From positions 1 through 64,000 of the forward strand of contig NZ_JAJFAW010000010.1 in NCBI RefSeq assembly GCF_020711255.1: 64,000 nt of DNA, read 5' to 3'. The translations under genes were made by a program, and so were the position numbers. The notes under the pieces were generated by a model. The model was not told where the DNA came from. It searched no databases and worked only from the letters and a program-made list of their open reading frames with translations. Each line of letters starts with the position of its first letter. Position 1 is the stretch's first letter. Below, piece after piece: positions 10,501 through 16,868 of this stretch. This stretch comes from Hymenobacter plasmatis (GTDB lineage Bacteria; Bacteroidota; Bacteroidia; Cytophagales; Hymenobacteraceae).

Positions 10501-10562
10501 GGCAACAGGAGCAGTGGCCCCGCAACCCGTCGAAATGCGGAAAAGTGTAATTGACAATTCAT
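7530..10562 (-). CDS. susC: SusC/RagA-family TonB-linked outer-membrane transporter
   Basis: A 1010-residue TonB-dependent transporter for oligosaccharide import. After an N-terminal signal region it has a carboxypeptidase-regulatory-like domain (about residues 48-125, VTGRVTQANGEGLPGVTV), then the SusC signature DEVVVVGYGTQKRQDVTGSV (about 130-150), the plug domain with ILKDASATAIYGTRGSNGVI (about 228-248), and a long beta-barrel ending in FVFGVNLGLR. It is the first gene of the leftward PUL arm, divergent from lacI. The candidate LacI operator lies 277 bp upstream of its ATG. Confidence 0.95.
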   Translation of the reverse strand: MNCQLHFSAFRRVAGPLLLLPALSLSPGLAARAASAAPFLARHAADVPVTGRVTQANGEGLPGVTVLQKGTTNGTSTTPDGRFSLNVPENATLVFSSVGFVSQERTVTGANTTIDLVLATDTKALDEVVVVGYGTQKRQDVTGSVTSVPQDRLERLPVANVASAIQGAVAGVTVTSGSSVPGSQPNIRIRGVRSITASADPYIVLDGVPLFPGNLNDISPNDIASIEILKDASATAIYGTRGSNGVILVTTKRGKTGKPQVRYNGYGGPEYMVNTLTPMSGEEYLAKYKAYTVQAKITPQTTPYSSELPNYNAGITTDWIKEVSQQGYIQDHNVSVSGGTNDVKYYISGDYFKQQGAVKGFQFQRVNFRSNLDANVTNWLRIGTSAFYSNSNDDGGRASLSLALASSPYGQVYNPDGTYNIFPEYPERNFVSPLIDLTQKRVNRNNQLVGTAYLEVRPTFVEGLTYRLNGNYSNRPYYNASYRGRLDNNNNGAASITNDLRRNYTLENILTYNKDFGKHHFDLTALYSAQENTFITTTENGSGYINDGTGYNNIGSGSIPATISSYDERRALLSQMGRLNYSYDSRYLLTLTARRDGSTVFGAGTNKYATFPSVALGWNITNEAFLRDNSILSLLKLRLSYGLTGNEGINPYQTITGQGLVNYVSGGVTTVGLRAGNLGNSNLKWESTTSSNIALDFGILKNRIGGTLEYYDATTKDLLLARSLPTITGYGSILDNIGSVNNKGIEATLNTVNIQQKDFTWETSFNISANRNRVLALLGNGDDIGSKRFIGKPLGAIYDYELAGVWQVGEDASGQDPSAKPGDLKFVDQNGDHKIDASDRKYLGSTLPDYTAGLTNTFTYKGLSLRVFVQTAQGILKNNDLLNRGDFAWKINQPANIGYWTAENRSNDRPSLIYTNTRGYGYPSDASYTRLKDVTLSYAFPTALLDRAKLGSLSVYVSGRNIYTWKKWIGYDPEQNYGQGYGAGNTEGQFAEPNFPNVASFVFGVNLGLR

Positions 10563-11053
10563 ATGCTTGGGGGAATTTTGGGAATACTATGGAAGGTTCT
10601 GTTGGCAGTAGAAAAACGGCAGGGTAGCTGCCCACCACGCTTTTACTAACCTCAAAAAGCAGAAAAATTTATTGCACTCAGCCCCCTACTTGGCATGACT
10701 CACCAGCTGCTTTTAGGCGAGCCGTCGACAGAAAAACCTCGAGTGCCTCCGTGCATTAGGGTTCTGTTTTCTTTTCTCATTTGGGCACCGCTAAGTACTG
10801 GACATTAACTTGTGGTTTAATACTGTAAAGTGCGTTTTATCTACGTAAACGTTTGCGGAAAATGAAGTCAATTATTGCCCTTGTAGGTGCGCCCGCTATA
10901 TGCTTTCTAACAGCTGTAGCAGTTACTACTTGGCCCTCTTTGAGTTTCCCTATGCCTGATTGGCTAAATTGTTAATCAGGACGAAAGTCATTTCGCATGA
11001 TTTTCCTATTACCATTGTTTCCCATACTTTTTCTGCTCCGCTAATTCTCCGTA
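10563..11053. other. divergent regulatory region between susC and lacI
   Basis: This 491-bp AT-richer region separates the two arms of the PUL. It contains the candidate LacI operator at 10839-10858. I found no clear TTG-N19-TAnnTTTG promoter on either strand and no credible gene. Confidence 0.6.
10839..10858. promoter_or_regulatory. candidate LacI operator, copy 1
   Basis: The site ATCTACGTAAACGTTTGCGG contains a near-perfect 14-bp palindrome, CGTAAACGTTTGCG, centred on AAACGTTT. A second copy with 18 of 20 identical bases lies at 12115-12134 before the GH5 gene. This half-site geometry with a central CG is typical for LacI-family operators. It could control susC and also lacI itself. Confidence 0.7.
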
Positions 11054-12079
11054 ATGCCCCCCGTCAACCTAAAGCGCCTGGCCCAGGAGTTGAATCTGTC
11101 CATCGCCTCAGTTTCGCGTGCCTTGCAGGACAGCCACGAGGTTTCCTCCCAAACTAAGGAGCGGGTGCGTGCCCTGGCCACCGCGCTTAACTACCAGCCT
11201 CATGCCTACGCCAGCAGCCTGCGCCGCAACCTTAGCAAGACCATAGGCGTGGTTATTCCCAAGGTGGCGAACCACTTTTTTGCCCTGGCCATCAACGGCA
11301 TCGAGGAAGTCGCACGCCAAAGCGGCTTCCAGGTCCTCATTAGCCTTACCCACGACGACTATGCCCGGGAGGTTTCCATTATCCAGCACATGAAAGGCGG
11401 GCGGGTTGACGGCCTGCTAATGTCGGTCGCCAGCGGTACCGAGGATTTTGCCCACATCAAAAGCCTGCGCGAAAGCAACATTCCCATAGTGTTTTTTGAC
11501 CGGGTATGCGCCGAGGTGTCCACGGCCAAAGTCACCACCAACGACTATGAAAGCGCTTTTCAGGCCACTGAGCACCTCATCCAGGCGGGCTGTCGGCGCA
11601 TTGCCCACCTGCTCATTTCCAACAACCTGTCCATTGGCCAATTTCGCCAGCAGGGCTACCGCGACGCCCTGCTGGCCCATGGCTGCGATGTTGACCCCAC
11701 CCTCATCCTGCACGGCGTGATGGACAACGAGCAGAACGTGGCACTCATCCGTGACTTGCTGCTGCGCAGGCCCGACATCGACGGCGTGTTTGCGTCCGTC
11801 GAGCGGCTGGCCATCAGCACCTACCGCGTGTGCAAGGAGCTAGGGCGGACTATTCCTGATGACATCAAGGTCATTGGCTTCTCCAACCTCGAGGCCGCCT
11901 CAATGCTCGACCCGCCGCTGTCGACCGTCACCCAGCCGGCTTACGACATTGGGCGCGAAGCCGCCAAAATTCTGCTCCGCGCCTTGGAGAAGAAGAAGGC
12001 CATCCTACCCAGCCAAAGCCAAGTGCTGAAATCGGAGCTGTTTCAGCGCCAGTCCACGGCTGCGGCGCCGGCCCGCTAA
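11054..12079 (+). CDS. LacI-family transcriptional regulator of the PUL
   Basis: A 341-residue LacI/GalR-type regulator. Residues about 4-25 form the helix-turn-helix (NLKRLAQELNLSIASVSRAL) followed by the hinge region to about residue 60, and residues 61-330 the periplasmic-binding-protein-like effector domain (TIGVVIPKVANHFFALAINGIE; VIGFSNLEAASMLDPPLSTV). The protein probably senses a sugar or sugar acid released by the PUL enzymes. Two matching palindromic sites flank it, upstream of susC and upstream of GH5. Bacteroidetes PULs more often use hybrid two-component systems or ECF-sigma/anti-sigma pairs, so LacI control of both arms is worth noting. Confidence 0.92.
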   Translation: MPPVNLKRLAQELNLSIASVSRALQDSHEVSSQTKERVRALATALNYQPHAYASSLRRNLSKTIGVVIPKVANHFFALAINGIEEVARQSGFQVLISLTHDDYAREVSIIQHMKGGRVDGLLMSVASGTEDFAHIKSLRESNIPIVFFDRVCAEVSTAKVTTNDYESAFQATEHLIQAGCRRIAHLLISNNLSIGQFRQQGYRDALLAHGCDVDPTLILHGVMDNEQNVALIRDLLLRRPDIDGVFASVERLAISTYRVCKELGRTIPDDIKVIGFSNLEAASMLDPPLSTVTQPAYDIGREAAKILLRALEKKKAILPSQSQVLKSELFQRQSTAAAPAR

Positions 12080-12388
12080 GATTTGGCGCGAAAAGCGGAA
12101 AGAATTTCTTAATTATCTACGAAAACGTTTACGGCGTTGCGAGCACATCGTAAGGGGGGTTCACCAGCAGGAAAAAGCCGCTTTAAGGCTTTCAAAAGGC
12201 GTTGTACTAAGTGCAGGCGTTCGGGTAACACCCCAAAACGGCTGTAACTAGTGGGCCCAATTAGCTCCTTGCCACAAGCCAGCATTCCAGCAGTTGAGGC
12301 GAATAGCAGGAAGGCCGTCATCCGGCTCCGCGCCTTTTCGCGCCTGTGGAATTTATGGCCCGGCAGGGAAATCTACTTATCCCGCCTG
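12080..12388. other. leader region of the rightward hydrolase operon
   Basis: Holds the second operator copy at 12115-12134 and about 250 bp of leader before the GH5 start. The frame upstream of the GH5 ATG stays open from 12251, but its translation there is Arg-rich and precedes the signal peptide, so I treat it as untranslated. Confidence 0.5.
12115..12134. promoter_or_regulatory. candidate LacI operator, copy 2
   Basis: The site ATCTACGAAAACGTTTACGG matches copy 1 at 10839 in 18 of 20 positions and keeps the AAACGTTT core in a 14-bp near-palindrome. It is 36 bp after the lacI stop and 255 bp before the GH5 start, so it could control the rightward hydrolase genes. Confidence 0.7.
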
Positions 12389-14314
12389 ATGAAGGTTCGT
12401 ACCAAACCCACCCCATGCCGGCGCCGCAGCCGGCGCGCCAGCACGCATTTTATCTTGGCCCTGTTAAGCCTACTGGCGCTGCTCCCGCGCTGGGGGGCTG
12501 CACAGCAGTTGCCCATGTTGCAGGCCAAAGGAGTTCAAATAGTGGACGCCCACGGCAAAGCTATGCTGCTGCGCGGCTGCAACGTGGGCGGCTGGCTGCT
12601 GCAGGAGAGCTACATCATCAAAACCGACACGCTGGGCTCGCAGGGGCGCATCAAGCGGGGATTGCTACGCACCATGCCCGAAGCCGAGATGGAGGAGTTT
12701 TACCGAAAGTATCGCGCCGGTTACGTGACGAAGGCCGATATTGACTTTATGGGTGCGCAGGGCTTCAACTGCGTGCGCCTGCCGTTTCACTACGACCTGT
12801 TTCTGACCGCAGCGCAGCGCAGCGCCCGCACCAAGGCCCTGCGCGACCCAAGCCAGACTGATGCCTACGTGCAGTCGCTCAGCACCTGGTATGATGCCAA
12901 CGAGCTTTTTGCCGATTCCCAAACCCTTGACGGATTTCGCCTGATTGACCAGGTGCTGAGCTGGTGCGCGGCCAATAAAATGTACGTCATCCTGGACCTG
13001 CACGCCGCGCCCGGCGGCCAGGGCACCGACCCCAACATCAACGACAACCTGCTGCCCCTGGACCTGTGGAAGCGCCACGACGCCAAGGGCCGGCTTATTT
13101 ACCAGGACATCACCGTGAGGCTGTGGGAAAAGCTCTCGGCCCGCTACCGCACTGATGGCCGGGTGGCGATGTACGACTTCATCAACGAGCCGCACAACCT
13201 GAACGTCGAGCATGACCTGTCGGCCGACAACACCGAGCTGCACGGGCTGTACGCCCGGCTTATCGCGGCCGTGCGGGCCCAGAACGACCAGCACTTGCTG
13301 CTGCTGGAGGGCAACGGCTACGGCAACGAATACACCCACCTCACCCCCGACCAGTTTCCCGCCTCCAGCCGTGCCAACCTGGTGTACAATGGCCACCGCT
13401 ACTGGTGCACCAACAATCCGAAAGCCACCGACCTCAATCCTAACCAAGTCAACCTCATTGCCAACCTGGCCGCTTTTCGCGACCGGTGGCGGGTACCGGT
13501 ATGGGTTGGCGAAACCGGGGAGAACTCCAACGAATGGTTCCGGGCGGCCCGGCAGGGGCTGGAGGCCCAGGGCATCGGGTGGTGCCACTGGACGCTTAAG
13601 CGCGTGGACGGCCGCACCAGCCTGCTCAACGCCCGGCCTTACGGCAGCATCCTCACGCCCGAGGGCCGCGCCCGGCTGCTGCTCAACGTGGCCTTCGCCA
13701 ACTGCCAGCCCAACCGCGACGTGCTTGCTGCCCTCACGCAGCCCGTACTGGCGCACGCACCTTTCAAAGTCTTGCGCCTGCCGGGCACTGTGCCGCTGGC
13801 CGACTACGATCTGGGCCGCGCTGGCACCGCGTACCAGGACAGCTATTCGGAACGCACCGATTTCCACAACCACACCCCCATCAACGAAGGCGGTGTGTAC
13901 CGCAACGACGGTGTAGACCTTGACTCCATCACCGATAGCGGCACCCGCGGGGTAGCTGTGGGGCACCTGGCCGCCGGCGAGTGGCTCAACTACACCCTCA
14001 CCGTAGCCCAGGCCGGCGCCTACAAAGTGCAGCTGCGGGCCGCCAACGGCAGCGCCACCGCCGCCAAGCTGCTGCTGAAGCTGGACGGGGCCGCTGTTGC
14101 CACGCTAGCAGTGCCCGGCACGGGCGGCCCTAACAAGTGGGATACTTTTTCTACCAGCGCCTCCTTGCCCGCCGGCCGACACACCGTGCAGTTGTACGTC
14201 GAGCAGCCCGCCGCCGAGCTGGCTTGGCTGCGCTTCACCCCCGTGGCCAAAGCTCCGGCATCGCGAAAGCCGGCCGCAACTCAAAAAGCCCAATCGGGGG
14301 CGTCTTCCAAGTAA
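12389..14314 (+). CDS. secreted GH5 glycosidase with C-terminal CBM6-like module
   Basis: A 641-residue enzyme. I chose the ATG at 12389 because it starts a clear signal peptide (basic stretch, then hydrophobic core ending GAAQ near residue 40); the frame is open further upstream. The clan GH-A barrel contains LRGCNVGGWLL near residue 66, the acid/base E267 in FINEPHN and the nucleophile E375 in VGETGEN. The NVGGWL string resembles exo-beta-1,3-glucanases and related GH5 enzymes. Residues about 465-620 look like a CBM6/CBM35 beta-sandwich (YRNDGVDLDSI, GEWLNYTLTVAQAG). A basic Ala/Lys-rich tail follows. It starts a rightward run of four hydrolases, and the next gene begins 14 bp after it. The exact GH5 subfamily and substrate are not readable. 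Confidence 0.87.
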   Translation: MKVRTKPTPCRRRSRRASTHFILALLSLLALLPRWGAAQQLPMLQAKGVQIVDAHGKAMLLRGCNVGGWLLQESYIIKTDTLGSQGRIKRGLLRTMPEAEMEEFYRKYRAGYVTKADIDFMGAQGFNCVRLPFHYDLFLTAAQRSARTKALRDPSQTDAYVQSLSTWYDANELFADSQTLDGFRLIDQVLSWCAANKMYVILDLHAAPGGQGTDPNINDNLLPLDLWKRHDAKGRLIYQDITVRLWEKLSARYRTDGRVAMYDFINEPHNLNVEHDLSADNTELHGLYARLIAAVRAQNDQHLLLLEGNGYGNEYTHLTPDQFPASSRANLVYNGHRYWCTNNPKATDLNPNQVNLIANLAAFRDRWRVPVWVGETGENSNEWFRAARQGLEAQGIGWCHWTLKRVDGRTSLLNARPYGSILTPEGRARLLLNVAFANCQPNRDVLAALTQPVLAHAPFKVLRLPGTVPLADYDLGRAGTAYQDSYSERTDFHNHTPINEGGVYRNDGVDLDSITDSGTRGVAVGHLAAGEWLNYTLTVAQAGAYKVQLRAANGSATAAKLLLKLDGAAVATLAVPGTGGPNKWDTFSTSASLPAGRHTVQLYVEQPAAELAWLRFTPVAKAPASRKPAATQKAQSGASSK

Positions 14315-14328
14315 ACAACCCAGCGTTC

Positions 14329-16827
14329 ATGCTATTCTTTTCATATGCGGGAAGCCGCTGGCTGGCGGTTGCGGCCGGGCTACTGTTTGCTATTCCAGCT
14401 GCAGCGCAGGTTTATAAGAACCCTAAGGCCCCGGTTGAGGAGCGGGTGAAGGCGCTGCTGGCCGATATGACACTGGCCGAAAAGCTGGATTACATCGGTG
14501 GCTACAAGTACTTTTCCATTCGGGGCATCGAGCGGCTTGGGCTGCCTGAAATTCTGCTCAGCGATGGGCCCGTGGGTGTTCGCGGCGAAGGCAAGTCCAC
14601 AGCATACCCGGCCTCCGTGCTCACGGCTGCTTCCTGGGATACGGCCGCGGCGCACGCGCTGGGCCGGGCCCTGGGGCAGGATGCGAAGGCGCGTGGGGTG
14701 CACGTGCTGCTGGGGCCGGGTGTGAACATCTACCGGGCGCCCATGAACGGCCGCAACTTCGAGTACCTGGGCGAAGACCCCTACCTGGCGGGTCAAATGG
14801 CTGTGAGCTACATCAAGGGGGTGCAGAGCCAGGGCGTGGTGGCCACGGTGAAGCACTTTGCCGGCAACAACCAGGAGTGGGACCGCAACCGCGTCAGCTC
14901 CGACATTGACGAGCGCACCCTGCAGGAAATCTACTTGCCCGCCTTCCGGGCGGCCGTGCAGCAGGGCCACGTGGGCGCCGTCATGAACAGCTACAACCTG
15001 GTGAACGGTGTGCACGCCACCCAGAACGCCCACCTCAACAACGACATCCTGAAAGGCCGGTGGGGCTTCGACGGCATCCTTATGTCGGACTGGGTGGCGA
15101 CCTACGACGGCGTGGCCGCCGCCAAAGCCGGCCTCGACCTGGAGATGCCTTCCGCGGCCTTCATGAACAGCAAAAACCTGCTGCCCGCCCTGCAAGCCGG
15201 CACGTTGTCGGAAGAAGTCATCAACGACAAGGTGCGCCGCATTCTGCGCATCATCTTCCGGTACGGCTTCTACGACCGGCCGCAGCTGGACCGAACCATT
15301 CCAGCCGACAACCCAGCTACGGCGGCCGTAGCACTAAACCTGGCGCGGGGAGGCATCGTGCTACTGAAAAACGAGCAGGACATCCTGCCCCTCAACAGTT
15401 CGGTGAAATCGGTGGCCCTCATTGGCCCAAATGCGAAAAGCTACGCGGCCGGCGGTGGTAGCTCGCTGGTGCCGCCTTTTCATTCCGTGTCGCTGTTGCA
15501 GGGCCTGCAGGCGCTGGCGCCGGGCCTGAAGGTGAGCTACACGGCCGGTACCCTGCCCCCGCTGGAAGAACTGGCGGAAAAAACGCCGTTTTATGCCGCT
15601 GCAGGGTCGCAGGTGGCGGGCCTCAAAGCAGAGTATTTCACCAACCAAAACCTGGAAGGTGCCCCCGCCGCCACGCGCAACGAGGCCGTCATCAATCATG
15701 TGTGGCCAGCGGCGCCCGATGTGGCGGGCCTGCCGGCGGACCATTTCGCAGCCCGCTACACCGGGGTTGTGCGCCCCACCAACGCCGGCCTCTACAAGTT
15801 CGCGGTGAAAAGCGACGACGGCGTCCGCCTATTCGTCGACGGCAAGCTGGTCATCGACAACTGGCACAACCAGGGCCCTACCCTGCGCAGTGTGGCCCTG
15901 CCGCTGGAAGCCGGCCAGGAGCACCCCATCAAGCTGGAATACTACGAAAACGGCGGCGGCGCCCAGGTAACGCTAGGCTGCTACGTAGAGGTACTGGACT
16001 TCACGGAGGCGACGCGCGCAGCCACCGCGGCCCAGGTGGCAGTGGTGGCGGTGGGCTTCGACAATACCTCTGAAGGCGAGGGCTCGGACCGCACATTTTC
16101 CCTGCCGGAACACCAGGTGGAGCTCATTAACGCCGTGGCCAAGGCCAACCCCAACACCGTAGTGGTGCTCAACGCTGGCGGCAACGTGGACATGACCAAC
16201 TGGCTGCCGGCCACTAAAGCCTTGGTGCAGGCCTGGTATCCCGGCCAAGAGGGCGGCACGGCCCTGGCCGAAATCCTCCTGGGCAAAATCAACCCCAGCG
16301 GTAAGCTGCCAGCCAGCTTCGAGCGCCAGTGGGCCGACAACCCCACGCACGACAACTACTACGACCCCGACGGCGACAAGCGAGTGGCCTACAAAGAAGG
16401 CCTCAACGTGGGCTACCGCTACTACGACCAGAGCAAGGTGAAGCCGCAATTCTCCTTCGGGTTTGGCCTGTCATACACCACATTTGGGTACTCCAACCTG
16501 AAAGTGGTAAGCAAGGGCAAGGGCGGAGCCACGGTCAGCTTCACCATTACTAATACAGGCAAAGCCGACGGCGCCGAAGTGGCGCAGGTGTACGTGCATC
16601 AGGCCAAGAGTCCCGTAGCCCGGCCCTTGAAAGAGCTGAAAGGCTTCACCAAAGTATTCCTCAAAAAAGGCGAGGCGCGCACCGTGACGGTGCCGCTGGA
16701 CGCGGCGGCTTTTTCCTATTTCAAAACCGCCAAAAATGTCTTCGGCTACGACCCCGGCAGCTTTGATGTTCTGGTGGGCTCGTCGTCGGCTCTCATCAAG
16801 CTCAAGGCCTCAGTCCAGGTAAAATAG
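14329..16827 (+). CDS. secreted GH3 beta-glucosidase with PA14 insertion
   Basis: An 832-residue family 3 enzyme. The ATG at 14329 gives a signal peptide ending IPAAAQ; the frame is open further upstream but that part overlaps the GH5 gene. The barrel has KHFAGNN near residue 178 and the nucleophile D254 in LMSDWVA. A PA14 domain (about residues 427-555, AARYTGVVRPTNAGLYKFAV through YYENGGGAQVTL) is inserted in the second domain, as in KglI- and DesR-type GH3 beta-glucosidases where it shapes the +1 subsite. A fibronectin-III-like domain closes the protein (SFGFGLSYTTF onward). This PUL therefore has two GH3 enzymes with different architectures, suggesting different linkages or chain lengths. 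Confidence 0.92.
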   Translation: MLFFSYAGSRWLAVAAGLLFAIPAAAQVYKNPKAPVEERVKALLADMTLAEKLDYIGGYKYFSIRGIERLGLPEILLSDGPVGVRGEGKSTAYPASVLTAASWDTAAAHALGRALGQDAKARGVHVLLGPGVNIYRAPMNGRNFEYLGEDPYLAGQMAVSYIKGVQSQGVVATVKHFAGNNQEWDRNRVSSDIDERTLQEIYLPAFRAAVQQGHVGAVMNSYNLVNGVHATQNAHLNNDILKGRWGFDGILMSDWVATYDGVAAAKAGLDLEMPSAAFMNSKNLLPALQAGTLSEEVINDKVRRILRIIFRYGFYDRPQLDRTIPADNPATAAVALNLARGGIVLLKNEQDILPLNSSVKSVALIGPNAKSYAAGGGSSLVPPFHSVSLLQGLQALAPGLKVSYTAGTLPPLEELAEKTPFYAAAGSQVAGLKAEYFTNQNLEGAPAATRNEAVINHVWPAAPDVAGLPADHFAARYTGVVRPTNAGLYKFAVKSDDGVRLFVDGKLVIDNWHNQGPTLRSVALPLEAGQEHPIKLEYYENGGGAQVTLGCYVEVLDFTEATRAATAAQVAVVAVGFDNTSEGEGSDRTFSLPEHQVELINAVAKANPNTVVVLNAGGNVDMTNWLPATKALVQAWYPGQEGGTALAEILLGKINPSGKLPASFERQWADNPTHDNYYDPDGDKRVAYKEGLNVGYRYYDQSKVKPQFSFGFGLSYTTFGYSNLKVVSKGKGGATVSFTITNTGKADGAEVAQVYVHQAKSPVARPLKELKGFTKVFLKKGEARTVTVPLDAAAFSYFKTAKNVFGYDPGSFDVLVGSSSALIKLKASVQVK

Positions 16828-16868
16828 CCTGTCTGCGCGCCGCTTCATTCTGAAAAACCCACTCCCTG

